In this document: positions 11,745 to 24,012 of the stretch, in pieces
Layout: each line of letters begins with the position of its first letter
Numbering within the stretch: position 1 is the stretch's first letter
Assembly (NCBI GenBank): GCA_026225945.1
Contig: JAMJFZ010001871.1
Location: 847,001-911,000, forward strand
Source of the DNA: Cricetomys ansorgei
Taxonomy: Eukaryota > Chordata > Mammalia > Rodentia > Nesomyidae
DNA length: 64,000 bases
Direction of reading: 5' to 3'
Program-made: the position numbers and the translations under genes
The notes under the pieces: model-generated
Databases searched by the model: none
The model's input: only the letters and a program-made list of their open reading frames with translations
What the model was told of the DNA's origin: nothing

Positions 11745-12650
11745 ACATGCATTTAATTGAAATAGAATTGCTTCCTTTTCCCCTTCAATTTCCTCCCTCC
11801 ATGCTTTTCCTACTGCCTTCCTCCCAACATGTTCATCTTAAGTTGATAGCCTCTTTTTCTTTTATTATTATTGTTATACACACATATACACTCACGCACA
11901 CACTTACATATCTATGTATGTATATATACACTCATACACACACACACAACCTGCTGAGTACATCTGTGTTGTTTGTGTGTATATGGTTCAAAGCTGACCG
12001 TTCTACATTGGGCAACCAATAAGGCTCCCTGATAGAGGCTAGTTCTCCAACTCCCAGCAGGCAATAATTGCCTACAGTTCTTTGCCTAAGGTTTGAACTC
12101 CACAAAAATTTCCCATTCTAGATTAGTATGTCACTGATATTTCCATTATTCCACCCTTGTTTATGTACCCATTCTTAGGAGAGACTGTTTCAGTGCAGAT
12201 TCAGGGTAGTCTGGTCTTACAATCTTTCTGCTCCTTCTTTTGTGATATCCCCTGAAACACAGATGCCTTTCAAACTGGGTACTGTGTCTTTTTCACTTAA
12301 TTTTTAATATTTGACAATTTTCTACTTGCATACAATGCAGTGTGGCCATAGTCACCCACAATACCATCCAATCTCCCTTATATTTCCCAAGTAGTATCAC
12401 TCCTGATCGCGTGTCCTTCCTTTCTTTTATTCCTCCTTTTAATGTGTGTGCATGTTTGTTGTGCAGATCATCTTAGCTGCTGTGTGTGCACTATTGCAAG
12501 GGGGAGGCTGTGTATGAAAGACAGTTTCACAGCACTCACCCTCATCTACCCCCACAGTCCTTCTGCTTTCTCTTTAATAGTGGTACTAAGTTTTGGAGGG
12601 TGTGACACAGAATCTCACTCAACAGACACTAATTTTCAACTATTTCACCA
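11745..12650 (-). mobile_element. L1 3' UTR (rodent Lx/L1 type)
   Basis: The plus strand contains taattgaaatagaattgctt, atagcctctttttctttta, ttgggcaaccaataaggct, cctacagttctttgcctaag, ttacaatctttctgctcc and acttgcatacaatgcagtgtgg. These are in the order of the reverse complement of rodent L1 3' UTR sequence. The part from about 12,300 may be a second L1 3' end. The same 3' UTR type recurs at 25,483-25,975. No ORF2 is present. Confidence 0.7.
11876..11952. repeat. (CA)n-rich microsatellite within L1 3' UTR
   Basis: Interrupted CA and TA dinucleotides lie in the interior of the L1 3' UTR. The equivalent position in the copy at 25,630 carries TG on the same strand. Confidence 0.8.
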
Positions 12651-15600
12651 ATTCTAAGTCTCTGCTTTCACCATCATCCACTGCCAAAGCAGGCTTTACT
12701 GACTTGAGGCAGAGAGCTACACTATGTCTATAATGTTGAATACTTAGCACTCATTTTAACTACACATAGACTTAAGTACTCAATTCTGTTTATAAGACTT
12801 TTCATTTCTTGGGCTCTTCTTTACTTTCGCTGTTCATCACACGCTCGGAATTTTCTTTTTCTTGTCTGCTATACTAATTTTCTGATCATATTTCAAACTT
12901 TTTGACTCAGCAAATTATTCTAGGATGGGTAAATACAGAAACATTTATTCTTTCAGTGCAGAAAGCTATTTGGAAAATAAGAATTGGAAAATAGATACAT
13001 TTATTGAGTCTCATGTGCCAATATTTCCAAGTCTTCCTGGCAAACATAGCTGAGCTTGCCCATATGATAAATATAAAAAAAGTCATGTGCCACGGGATAT
13101 ACTTTGATTTCCCCCATTTAAGTCTGACTTTCATCCCCTTTCCAAGGGGCTCCCATTATCTTAAGTCTCCCACCCCAGGCCTAGAATACCAGAAAATTAG
13201 TTTGGGAATTGTCAGCACATACCACAGAGAAAAGCAAAATAAAATTTAACAATGCTTTGAAGCTTTTCCTTTCTGTTTGAAGTCAAGTTTATGAGTTGTA
13301 ACATTGTAAAATTCCTAAATACATAATTAGGTGAGTTTTGACAAGCGGATGTGCAGTAAAGCAATTCCACATCCACGGGAGCTTCTCATGTACCTCCATG
13401 TCCACCCTCCCTGTTCTCCCTAGTGGAGCCATCATTTTTTTTTTCAGAAATTTTATATTATTTTTTCTGATTGCGGAGCTTCACACGTGTAACTATGTGT
13501 TATATAATCTTAGTCTCTGGTCTTCTCATCACATGAAAATCAAACATTCCAAACAGAAAGCACAGACAACTGTGGTATGACTCTCAGTCTCCCCCACTTT
13601 CTTTCAAGCACCACAGTCCTGAGTTACTGCTCCTAAAGGTGGGCAGATACTGTTGCTTCACAAATTCTATTCCCATTTATAGATTTGAGCAAGAGGCAAA
13701 GACCATTTGTAGTTACACTGCTGTGGCCAGCACATGAGGTCAGACATACCAATTTTCACACAAAACCATGTTCTTGAGAAAAATAAAGCTTGTTTTTTTT
13801 TTTTTAGTATAACTATATTTAATTGTGTGAGTCAATCTTTAGGTATATACACTTTATTTAAATCATCTCGATATCACATCTAATGTTCTAACTCTGTTTT
13901 ATCCCCATGGACTATTTTAGTCTATTTGAATGCTTTGATGGTAAAATTTCATATCACCATTCTAAAGGTGTTTAAGAAATAAAGGAATTATTCTACTGAA
14001 ATTCCATGTATGCTGTGAAATACTAGATAGTGAAAGGCATTATTTCATAACAAATGCAAACTTCATTCCTGCATTTGATCACAAATCCCAACAGAAAGAA
14101 GAAAGAATTGATGATTCTTAGTGGAACCCTTCCCCCTTCAATTTTATAGCATCAAACTGAGAAATCAGTTGTTTTATTGTCTTTGAACAAGTGAAACTAT
14201 CCTAACTTTTAGAGGATTTAAATGAGAAGAATTTTTCAGAAATGTATTCTAATTCCTTTGATGGGTATAGTTATAAAGTATATAATATCAGAGAATTGTA
14301 TCTTCATTGTAGAAAGTATCTTGCAACTGTCACATTCAGACTCTGGCTTACTGATGACTTCCCCACTTACTATTCTTTTTCTATGATTAATCTAATTAAC
14401 TTCAGAGCATCTAACTTCTGTTGTTAGAAGTCTTTTGATAATGATATTCTACTGCCCCCTTTGGTAGTTGTCTCATTTTTATTTAAATTAAATGATACCT
14501 TTCTTGTCAGTTACTAATTACTGTATGAAAAACCAGAGTGTAATCACAGCATTTAAAATAGTAAAGTGAGATATTAGAAAAATAATTTATTTTGCCAGAA
14601 TATTTTTTCAAGGTGCTCCTTTGGGATGAAATTTGTGTTTGAAAATGCAAACCAAATGTGCTAGTCATCATTTGTAGATTAAAAGTAAGTAATGACCACA
14701 TAAGTGTGTTTGGCATGGGACACAAAATCCCATTAGCCACAAGCATCTGTGACTGGGTAAGCGTGTCATGGGATGTTGGAATCTCCTACAGACTGCTCCT
14801 TCTGAATTATTTCTGGGGATCTGGAAGAGAAAGTCTATGCTCTCCCAAAGGGGCATTTACTTCTTCCCACTTTATCAAAATTATTTGAAATTAACCAGAA
14901 GCCTTTCATACCATCTTCAGGTATGTGTGTTTGGGGGTGGGGGTGGGTTCAACAATAGGAAGACACAGGGGAAAAAGCATCCAGGAACCATGAATAAAAG
15001 GTAGAGGTTTGTGTCTGATGCTGCCAGGAGGGGGAGGCAAGATCTTCATCAAGGGAATTGTGTCCTCCCTCCCATCACCTCCCAGCTGTAAAAGATCTCA
15101 ATGCTCTCTCTTCTTACTTATCTGCATTTCGTAGAACAAAATGAGTTTAGGGCTAACACTAGCTTAATGGTTATGTCTCATGAGCTCTGTCCCCAAGGTC
15201 AGAGAATGATGATGACAATGAAGATACAGGTTTCTCTTCTAAATTCACTTGTCAGTGAGTACTGTCAGGACATGAAGGGTTTTACAGGTAGTCGAGGAGC
15301 ATCTTCAAGGCACCATCAAGTAAAGACAATCATAAAAGCACAGATTCAATGTGTGTGTGTTTGTGTGTGTGTAATGTTGTAAATATATTGCTAAATAAAA
15401 CAAGAGTGAAGAAATTCTTGGAAATTCTTGATCATTGAAAAAGCCACACACATGAGAAAGACATGAAAGAGAAAAGAATTAATATAAACTCAGTATCCAC
15501 TATCTCACAACTAGAAGAAGTCCTTATATGGGGAGCACATTAAAATTCTGCTTCCTGTTTCTTATAAGCTAACACCTGTATTATAAGTATAGAGAAAAAT

Positions 15601-16567
15601 ATCACACTGGTACCCGTCCATAGTCAATTCTCACAGATTTCCAACATGTTCTAGTAAGGAAACATGCTACCCCAGTGCTAGCTTAAAACATTCAGTGACA
15701 GCAACCAAGAAAGGGGAGACATAAAGACCATTGTGACAACATCTCTGGCTACTTGTTCTCTGTGTGAAATGGAGACTTCTGTGACCCTTTGCCTATCTTA
15801 CCAGCCTTCTGTATTATCTGAAGGCATGACAGAGTAGCCTGCTGTCTTCTGAAGCCAAAGCTGCAGGTAAGGGCAGTTGAGGAGGCTACAGTGCTTTGGT
15901 CTTATGGATTGTTATTATTCTTTTTCCCACTTATTCTGTAGCTCAGAACAAAACAATATCTATAAAGCATCATTTAGAACAATGCATGACTTTTCCTAGG
16001 GAACCTTTCTTAGGAGAGAAGTTAACAGGAGGTCAGAGGAATATGTACCTTTTCAACAGGACTGTATGTGTCATCTATGGTGTATTTTGAATTGAATTAT
16101 ATTCAGTAGAATGAGAATTGTTTTTTTTTTCTTTAATAACATATCTTTCAACAACTGCACTTTTCATTTATGGTATATCCTTTGGAATCTGTATGTACTT
16201 ACTTGGAATTTATTTCAAATGCTGACACTGAATTCTGCCTTCATCTAGATTTACTATAGAGCAACCTGTACTTAAAATATAAAATATGACTTTTTGAAAA
16301 TTCCATAATTTAAATATTTTATATTGTATTTTGTGTTTTTCTTAAATAATCAAATCTAACTTTTAGATTAGTTTAAAATATTTAACTGAAAATTGCAATG
16401 AACCTGATGACCTTGAAAACCACCATATATGTATCTTTATTCTTTCATTTACTGAATGTATATTAGATGGTGTACATATTCAGCTTTTGATTAGCATTTA
16501 GAGTTAGATAAAGATATGACACAGTCTCTAAATGTACGCACAAAATTTGCATTTAAATACTAGGTGA
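12651..16567. other. Unassigned sequence, 3.9 kb
   Basis: No gene or confident interspersed repeat was recognised. Minor simple sequence: poly(T) at about 13,792-13,805, a G-rich stretch (gggggtgggggtggg) near 14,934-14,948 and a short (TG)n near 15,351-15,371. The short frames on both strands at 12,907-13,580 and 14,507-15,382 lack recognisable domains. Confidence 0.5.
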
Positions 16568-16775
16568 GGGGCTGGAGAAATGGCTCAATGGTTGAGAGTA
16601 CTAGCTGCTCTTCCAGAAGACCTGGTTTCAGTTTCTAGTATCCACATGGTAGCTAACAACTGACTGTACCTCCAGCTCCAGGGGATCTGATTTCCTCTTC
16701 TGACCTTTGCATCAGGCATGCAAGTGTGTACAAATTTACATGAAGGAAAAATGTTCATACACACAAAATTTTAAA
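16568..16775 (+). mobile_element. B2 SINE
   Basis: It begins ggggctggagaaatggctca with agtagctgctcttccaga-like text, and continues catggtagctaacaactgac and ggggatctgatttcctcttctg. This is the classic B2/B3 order, including the pol III A-box-like head. The A-rich tail is degenerate. Related words flank it (aaatactagg before, aagtactaga after), possibly a worn target duplication. Confidence 0.93.
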
Positions 16776-16877
16776 GTACTAGATAAAATTATATAGTAAT
16801 GTATTCCAAAACCTTCTGTACAGAGGTTATAGTGTTAGCAAACACTTTTTGAATATTTTTCTCAAAAGATAGATAAA

Positions 16878-17078
16878 TTGGGACAGCAAGGACACTTAAT
16901 GGGTAAAGACCCTTACAGTGTAAACCTGATGACCTTCAAAATGCACGTAAAGATGGAAGGAGATAATCAACTCCACAAGGCTGCCCTTTGACCTTTATAT
17001 GCAGAACGTGATGTATGTATGCATGTCCTCCCATCATATACTACATGCATATATAATGCAAATAGACAGTTTTAAAAT
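16878..17078 (+). mobile_element. B3-like SINE
   Basis: The phrases ggacagcaaggacacttaat, gggtaaagacccttacag, aacctgatgacctt and gatggaaggagataatcaac, then ctgccctttgacctt, match a B3-type tRNA SINE with the 'cctgatgacctgagttc' consensus. It is diverged and lies 100 bases after a B2. Confidence 0.8.
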
Positions 17079-17214
17079 GTAGAGAAAATTGAACAGAAAT
17101 GGACAACATCGAAACTTGGGATGAGCTTTAGCCTGTCAGGATGAAGGCAGTGGGTGACAAGAAGGTATACTTGGAGCATTGGAATATATATAGGTGGAGA
17201 ATAGGAAAGGTATA

Positions 17215-17955
17215 GACAAACATACTTATTTAGCAAACAGTTCCCGAGCATCAGGTTCCCGTTATACATCAAGAACTGTTACTAGGCTCTGGAAACAGAG
17301 CAGTGCACATAACTGCAGATAAACTCCCACTGCAGTGAAACCTACATCCTAGTGATTATGTGAACTTCGTCTGTGAAGGAACTCGAATGCTATTCTGAAA
17401 GGTTGACATTAATCTAATTGCCTTAGATGCCACTGAAGTGTTATTAAGTTTGGGAGTGAGCTGATCAGATACGCATATTAGAACAGCAACATGGTGGCAT
17501 CTTAGCAGATGGACTGTGAGAAATGATGATAAATGAAACGATATTACAGCAGTCTGCAACAAAATTGAAGCAGCAGCAGCAGCAGCAGATTTTGAAAGAA
17601 GAGAGGAATACAGGTGTTTCAACAGGTGGGTCTAGTCACTGAAGGACGAATAGAGCAAGAATGTATGAGAGTAAACTCATGAATTTGACTTTTTTGTTAA
17701 AGCTATCGAATCTTTCAAGTTAGGGGATGAGAACAAAGTTAATTCTTAATTTCTTTTTCTAGAGAATAAGCAGTAGTACAACAGGGTTGAGAGTGAACGT
17801 GGGCTGAGCAGTGCTGAGTTAAAATGCTGAAATACCGATGAACTTATGTCTGGAACCCAGGATAAAAAGTCTAAGCCGGAGCTATCTACGATGTGGAAGT
17901 TGAAATTTTAAAGGTAGGAGTGGTCTGGATGAAAAAGCGATGGAATCATTAGACT
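17215..17955 (-). mobile_element. L2 LINE relic
   Basis: The plus strand reads as the reverse complement of the L2 3' end. Ordered matches include ctggaaacagagcagtgcac, aaacctacatcctagtg, gtgagctgatcagatacgca, agatggactgtgagaaatg, attacagcagtctgc and tctggaacccaggataaaa. This order is the evidence. The copy is very old and is no longer open as a reading frame. At about 740 bases it is long for L2 in a rodent genome. Confidence 0.7.
17571..17588. repeat. (CAG)6 within L2
   Basis: Six perfect CAG units lie inside the L2 relic. The tract is short and not coding. Confidence 0.95.
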
Positions 17956-19611
17956 TATTTTTTAAAAGCATGATACTCACAAAAGTTACCAGGCATAGCT
18001 GGGTGTGTGTGTGTTTAATGAAGGTGTTTAATGAATGTGTTTAATGTTGGATTAAATTTCTGGTATGGAAGTGACTATGTTACAGCACCTAAAATAGTTC
18101 ATTACAAATAATTTATCATAAGAAATAGAAGAGGATTCTCAGACGGATTTGTGTAGGTGTGTATATGTGTGTATGTGTGTGTGTATGTATGTACATCAGA
18201 AACTTCATGTGCACAAATGGATGTGTTCTCAAGAAACTATAATGTCATCCTTTTTAAATGTGCAGAGAAAGACTTTGTTTGTGTTCAGCAGGAAGCTGGG
18301 GTATAACACCACATCCCCTTTCCATGCTACTCTGGAAAAATTCAGGAATCCACCTTGATACAGATGGCTTAATGCCTGAAAATTTCTATTTCTGATTTAA
18401 AGGAGCTTTAGAAAATGTTTAGGAGTTGTACTCTGTATGACACTGAGAATTTAACTTCTCACCTATTGAAAGAATAAGTTTGTAAGCTGATCTGATATTT
18501 GAGTGGGGGACAATATTTTGGTTAGGGCTTTCTATATTTTTCCCAGAAAACAGGATTGATGTTTCCATTATGATACAAGGCTATAAATACAGGCATTTAC
18601 TGCTACCTGCTACGTTGTCTTTTTCCTAGTCTTTGTCTAGCTCTGCAGATTTCCTATGGCATGACATCCAGGGTGACATGAGGGCCTGTAATTTTAAGAA
18701 TGGTGGAGGAACTCCTTCTTAGGATATAAACATTTCACGCACTGGTATGTCAATAGACCAGTCTGGTGTAATTGCAAAGAAAGAAATTTATCCCTTTTTC
18801 TTTTTTTCTTTTCTTTTCTTTTTTTTTCCTGGCAGTGAATACACCTGGTGAGCCTGGAAACCTATTTGAGGAAATGCCTTTACTAAAGTGATATTTGAGG
18901 GAGGAGATTGCTGTGGCTAGTTTATGAAAAAGTCAACAGACAACAGTAGCCTAGGCAAACTGCTATTTCTTAACCAGGAGTCAGGTATATGGGAAAGACC
19001 AATTGTGATTAAAACACAATTGAGTAAATAAGAAATTTTCTTTGAATGCTATTTTTTTTTTTGTATAGAACTTGAACACTTAACAAGCTTATGTATTTGC
19101 ACCACGTCAAAAAAAAAAAAGTAATGGAGAACAAGGAATATTAAGATTTTTTAAAATCTCAAATCGATATATATATATATATTTGGGGAGTGGAGAGGAT
19201 ATAGTAAAAAAACACCAAGCAATACATAGCTGCTCGGTGCAAGTCTTTTTTAATATAACGGTGTATTCTCAAATTCACATTGTACAGACTCTAACCATAC
19301 CACTACTTAATTAAAATGAAAAAACGATTTGGAAATTATTATAGGGAAACAAAACTTAGTACTCTGGGTTGTTCTGTTCTACACTATTTACAAATTCTTC
19401 ATTGATTTTCTCTTCTATCCACTGGGTCCTATATTAGAGTCAATGTAATGTGTTTCCTTTTGAAGTTTCTATTATTCATTGATTAATGCTTTCATTTGCT
19501 TACCTCTTCATTTATGGAATTCCTATTCCTTTTTTCTAGACATAATTAGAATTTCTGAAATGATATATTTGAAAGATACGTGCCAACAATCATATGAATC
19601 TAAGGTGGAAC
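17956..19611. other. Unassigned sequence with small tandem repeats
   Basis: No gene or interspersed repeat was recognised. Simple sequence present: three 13-base units starting gtgtttaatg at 18,011-18,049; TG-rich tract at 18,150-18,192; polypyrimidine run at 18,792-18,829; short (AT)n at 19,165-19,182. A short perfect inverted repeat, agatttt/aaaatct, lies at about 19,144-19,159. Confidence 0.55.
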
Positions 19612-19690
19612 ATCATTTATTTATCCATTAATATTTATTGAGTCCTAAGAAACCAGACACTATATTACAACACACTTCAGTATTGCTTGC
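19612..19690 (-). mobile_element. L2 3'-end fragment
   Basis: The phrases ttatttatccattaatattt and attgagtcctaagaaaccaga, then acactat, resemble the reverse complement of the L2 3' terminus (ttcattcaacaaatatttattgagc...). MIR shares part of this sequence, so MIR is an alternative. Confidence 0.5.
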
Positions 19691-19894
19691 TTTAGATAAT
19701 ACTATTTACTTCGGCTACTGGGTAAAGAACATGGGCCTAAGTCTTCAAATGGGATCATTTTTAAATGAGAGGAAGGATTAGGAAATGGGACACACCAATG
19801 GGATTCAAATATGCATTCAATCGTGTGATTCAAACTAATGATTAATTGAGATATACAATTGAATATTTAATTGAAATTTGAATTGAAGTATAAT

Positions 19895-19920
19895 TTCAGT
19901 TATATTTTAATATAACTGAA
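19895..19920. repeat. Perfect hairpin, 10-base arms
   Basis: The arm ttcagttata (19,895-19,904) is exactly complementary to tataactgaa (19,911-19,920), with a 6-base loop ttttaa. It is AT-rich and may be chance. Confidence 0.9.
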
Positions 19921-20257
19921 CTTTTAAAAGAAACTTAATATTTTAGAAAACCCAGGTACAGAATAAAAGAATATAGGTTTGCATCAATATGAATATAAAA
20001 GATTAAGTAGTTATTATTACTTAAATCTTAAGGCCAGTACTACTAACTCACTCCCCTTTTTCATGAACTAGGTATTCCATGAAGAGATTAAAGCAAAACC
20101 TCAGTTGAAATTCAAGTCTATGGACATTGTCAAGAAGTACTAGTCAATTTCCAAGCTTCTCCCCTGCTTCCCATCCTCATACGCAGTTTAAGACTACATC
20201 ATTCTCTGCAATAAGAAACTTACATTTGAGAAAAGAAGTGGAATGAACCAGTTTTAT

Positions 20258-20282
20258 GTGTATGTGTGTGTGTGTGTGTATG
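20258..20282. repeat. Short (TG)n
   Basis: TG units on the simple-sequence side of the minus-strand composite SINE that follows. Confidence 0.85.
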
Positions 20283-20590
20283 ACTATGTGCATAGGTGAC
20301 TTATACCCATGCATGCCCACATGCAGGCTAGAGCATGATGTAGGGCTTCTTCCTCTTTTCATCCTTGACAAACTCCTTCAGACATGGTCCCTCAGTGAAT
20401 CAGACGATTGCCCTTTTGGCTAGGCTAGCAGACCAGTGAGCTCTTGGGATTTGCCTGCTTCTGCTTACCAATGATGGCATTACAGTCCCTAACAGCCATG
20501 CCAAACTTTTCATGTGGGAACTCAGGATTTGAAAGCAGGTTTTCAGGCTAGAAGAGAAAAACCTTACCCACTGAGCTATCCCTCTAGTTG
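20283..20590 (-). mobile_element. Rodent composite SINE (tRNA head, B1-like body)
   Basis: The phrases gctaggctagcagaccagtg, ctcttgggatttgcctgc, ttacagtccctaacagccat, gtgggaactcaggattt and cttacccactgagctatccc give the reverse complement of a familiar rodent repeat. It combines a B2-like tRNA head with a B1-like middle and a ctctggcctccacatg-type end. I am not certain of its database name. Related copies are at 23,885, 45,432 and 55,868. Confidence 0.75.
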
Positions 20591-20892
20591 GAAACAAAAT
20601 GGCTTCATGCTAATGCTTTATCCATGTCTCTCCCTTTCAGTCTCCCTTCTCTGCTTTACCGTCTTCTGGTAGTCTCATATCTTGGCTTCTTCATGTGCAT
20701 TCTTTCTCTATTAATTCACTCTCTATTGACTTCATATGAAATCATTTCAAAGACTCTCAAACTCAGCATTTAGTTAAAGAAAAAAAGAATTCAGCTTTGA
20801 CTCAAATGTTATGCAGGACTTGCTTAAGTCAAGTCTCTGGATAGATACAAAGGGAGAGGGGAGGGAGCAAAAGAGGCCTTAAAAGATATTTT

Positions 20893-21000
20893 GTTGGGTG
20901 ATACACACTTGTAATCATGGCCAAGGCCATGGTTATGAGCTTGAGTTTAAGGACAGCTTGTATTACAAAGGGAACCCTGTCTCAAAAGAAAAAAAAAAAG
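20893..21000 (+). mobile_element. B1/PB1-like SINE, degenerate
   Basis: The phrases gttgggtgatacacacttgt and aatcatgg, then gagcttgagtttaaggacag and aaccctgtctcaaaagaaaa, show a diverged B1-related SINE with a poly(A) tail. Confidence 0.7.
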
Positions 21001-21679
21001 TTAATTTGGTTTGGTTCCACCATAGGTAGCTTGAGCTTCGAACAAGGAAGGAAAATAGAAATGGAGCCTTTTATGACATCTTGTTATGTAACATTCCTGA
21101 GCAGCTGCTGGGGATGGGGGTGGAGAGTAGAATAAGCTTGAAGAAAACACCAAGACAGAAGTCCAAATGTGGGGTGAATGAGAAGCTTCCTCTGTTTTAT
21201 CCCCTGGCTCACTGGCCAGGATATGACCTGTTCAACTTTCAGAGCCCCAGCATGCTGGAAATTGAGAAAGGATCTTTGCAAATCGTGGGCTTTAGATATT
21301 TGGGCATGGTCACCCTTATTTTTCGTCTGCACCTTGGCTTTATAACTTTCACTTAAAACCTCCTTTGCAGTGTTTGAGGATAGCAATTCCAGACTGAGAA
21401 AAGCAAACTCTAAAGGATTTAATTTGCTCTTCTCTTTTTTTCCCTTGCACCACAGGTAATCTTCCTTATCCTTCCCCCCACCCTCTCCACACTCTGAGGA
21501 GTCCCCAAAGCAATTCAACTGCTTTACTAGTCTGGTCTACAGTGTAATTTGGATTGGCAAACACTGCACAGTTACAGACACTACCTAATATATCTTTTCT
21601 TCTGCACCATTCCCTCGTCTATATACTTATCCTCGCAAATGTTTACAATTCAGTAAGAGGTCATAGAAATTTATTGAAC
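21001..21679. other. Unassigned high-complexity block with the longest ORF
   Basis: The minus-strand frame 21,084-21,518 is open for 144 codons, the longest in the window. The plus strand is also open at 21,081-21,356. I recognise no domain, signal peptide or membrane segment, only a Gly/Glu/Lys-rich N-terminal third. There is no flanking poly(A) tail, and introns were not detected. It could be chance, an old exon or regulatory DNA, so I do not call it a gene. Confidence 0.4.
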
Positions 21680-21792
21680 TACTTCTTCTCCTTCTCCTCC
21701 TTCTTCTCTCCTTCCTCTTTCTCTTTCTCTTCCTCCTCCTCCTCTTCCTCTTCTTCTTCTTCCTCTTCTTCTCTCTTTTTTTCCTCCTTTAA
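21680..21792. repeat. Polypyrimidine (TTC/TCC)n tract
   Basis: About 110 bases are almost entirely T and C on the plus strand, with mixed ttc, tcc and ctt units. The apparent poly-serine reading frame here comes from this repeat. Confidence 0.95.
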
Positions 21793-23190
21793 AAAGATGT
21801 TATTTTAAGTTTCACTTTGAGCTTCTTCTGATATTCAGAGTGGTTCGGTGGGGCTCTCATTATTTGAATCTCCTACTGACTTAATCTTTTCTAGAGCCAA
21901 GCTTTTGGGATTTCTTGTGCTTTCAGCTGGAACTTGCCTAGCCTTCAATAGCTTAGGGTGGAGCCTCTTTCCATGGAGCTACTGCCTGAGTTTCTGTCAC
22001 AGCAGGAAAGACCATATCTAGTCTTCTCTGTGGAAAGCAATTTGCTCCCTACCAGAGTGGCTCTGCATTGCAGCCACAGCAGAGCAAGCCCTGTGGGAGC
22101 TGGATGATGTTAGCAGGGAGAGAGACACAGCAGTGTGGACTCCCTCAAGGGTGAAGGAAACTCCTCTATAGCATTTAACTATAGGTTGTGCTAAGAAAAA
22201 GGCAGCCTTGTAGATCCCAGACCCCTGCACTGAAAAATAGATCATAAATCCTGTGTGAATCATGTGCTGTAATTGGTTCCCATGTGACCATCTAATTTCT
22301 TAGATTTCTTTTAAGGAAGATTTGATTTCTAGCCAACCGTTTTCTGCCTTCCCATTTGTTCTTTCTTGTGCATAGATAAGATCATCTATAAATGGGATTT
22401 TCTTTGGTAGAGACAAAGCTTTCCTCCTCTATCGGGGAGCTTGTCTCAAATAAAAAATCTTTCCATAGTACAGGAAAAAAAAATCTATCCATAGTTTAAA
22501 ATTAATTAGAATGTCTTTCTCCTATGAAGTTTCCTATTTCCCACTTGAAAGGCATAGTTTCCAAAGAAATTCTCCACAACTTTCAGAACAATGCCTTACA
22601 TATATTTTATTTTCAATGAATAATTATTGGATACACAAGTAGTATGACCTCATGGGTTTCATGAATAAGTATCATTTATTTACTTACAAAGAACTGTACT
22701 ACAGTGACTCAATAAATACAATACAATTAACTGGGCACTATATTCATGTTGAACACACATGATACATGTAAGTGCTTGTTCTGAACAACTTTTCAACTTG
22801 CACTTATTCAATCACAGTAATAACATGTTTAGTATTCTCCATGCCTCTTCTGATATCTCTTGGTTGTGATTTCCTTAGTGATGACATGGACTTATCTGAA
22901 TTGCAACTTGCTTTCGCTCTAATACAGTAGCCTTCTCGGTGGAACTGAATGCACCATCCTTTCCCATTTTTCTTATTGGTCAAATTTTGGATATTATGCA
23001 AAGTTAGCTATACTTCTTTCTCCAGGCACTCTTAGTGATACAAACATCAGTTATATAAATGTGAGAGATGCGCATTGATAAGAGAATGGTTATTAAGTCT
23101 TGACCCTATGATATGGGAAAAGATCCTAAACCAGACACTTACACATTCAATATAAGAGCTTGTTTGTAAGGCCTTTGGTACAGATACCAC
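21793..23190. other. Unassigned sequence
   Basis: No gene or confident repeat was recognised in 1.4 kb. The part at 21,830-22,290 is relatively GC-rich for the window. The frame at 22,018-22,263 (minus) has no recognisable features. Confidence 0.5.
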
Positions 23191-23410
23191 ACTTTGGTCA
23201 TAGGACGTGGAGAAATCAAATCGGAACTGGCGATGATCATTCCTCCCTGATGGCTAACTTTCATAGTACCAGAAGGTACTATACAAGCTTTGAGGGAGAA
23301 AAATATCATCAATAGTTTTATATACAGGTGCAGCCCATGATGCTTCCTGTTTAAATAATTCATATGAGATAATAAAATAAACATTATATCAAAATTTCTG
23401 TTGTGATAAC
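23191..23410 (+). mobile_element. L1 3'-UTR-like segment, copy A
   Basis: The phrases actttggtcataggacgtgg and agaaatcaaa, then taccagaaggtactatacaa and gctttgaggg, then ttgtgataac, align in order with 24,114-24,343. The two copies are in the same orientation, about 923 bases apart. I believe this is internal sequence of a rodent L1 3' UTR family, but that assignment is less certain than the duplication itself. Confidence 0.6.
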
Positions 23411-23518
23411 TTATTTCTTCCTTTTGCACAAACTTTTCAATCTGAAGTTTTGAAGGACTTCCATGACAATAACCTTTCATTCTCACACTTGGTTTTGATT
23501 CTCCTTATTTAAAAATGC

Positions 23519-23738
23519 AGGAGATGGAACCCAGAGCCTTGTGAATGCTTGAGCAAGCACTGTATTACTGACCTACATCATCAGCCCTGTTTTCACTGTT
23601 TCTCTAAGTCAAGATCTCACCTTGTTGCCTAGACTGGCCTTAAACTCACAAAATTGCAGAGGCCAGCATCACAAACTTGTCATCCTTCTATCTCTGCCTC
23701 TTGAGTGTTAAAATTACAGTTGTGTATTACCAATTGAG
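23519..23738 (-). mobile_element. B4 SINE
   Basis: The phrases gagccttgtgaatgcttgag, caagcactgtattactgacc and tacatcatcagccctg are a reversed ID-like head. They are followed by a B1-like part (ttgttgcctagactggcctt, tctctgcctcttgagtg). Head plus B1-like body in this order is a B4/B4A or RSINE1 element. Confidence 0.8.
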
Positions 23739-23884
23739 TAGCTTTGGTCTTCCCAGGATAAAAGTATTTACTCAGCAATTGAAAAGCACTGGGGATTTTT
23801 ATATTTGTCAATATATGTGGCAATGATGTGACGGGTATAATTCCAACTCTCACTGGGTTTAAATTTTCATACATAAAAATGTTG

Positions 23885-24012
23885 GTACTGGTGAGATGCC
23901 TCAATTAGTAAAGTATCTGGCATGCAAGCAAAAGGACATGTGTTCAGATCTCCAGCACCCTTGTAAAAGTATAGTGCCAAGTAGGGCTACATCTCCTCCA
24001 GTTGTTGGTCAG
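23885..24012 (+). mobile_element. Composite SINE, head only
   Basis: The phrases actggtgagatgcctcaatt, agtaaagtatctggcatgca and gttcagatctccagcaccct match the tRNA-like head of the composite SINE also seen at 55,868. The B1-like body is missing or unrecognisable. Confidence 0.65.

Noticed and set aside
14934..14948. G-quadruplex
   Set aside because: Only three G-runs of three or more lie close together. A fourth is lacking.
16568..16640. tRNA gene
   Set aside because: The tRNA-like A-box region is the head of a B2 SINE, with no complete cloverleaf.
17571..17588. Polyglutamine coding exon from CAG repeat
   Set aside because: Only six units, inside an L2 relic with no supporting frame.
21554..21808. 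Serine-rich 84-codon frame
   Set aside because: The serine run comes from the polypyrimidine tract.
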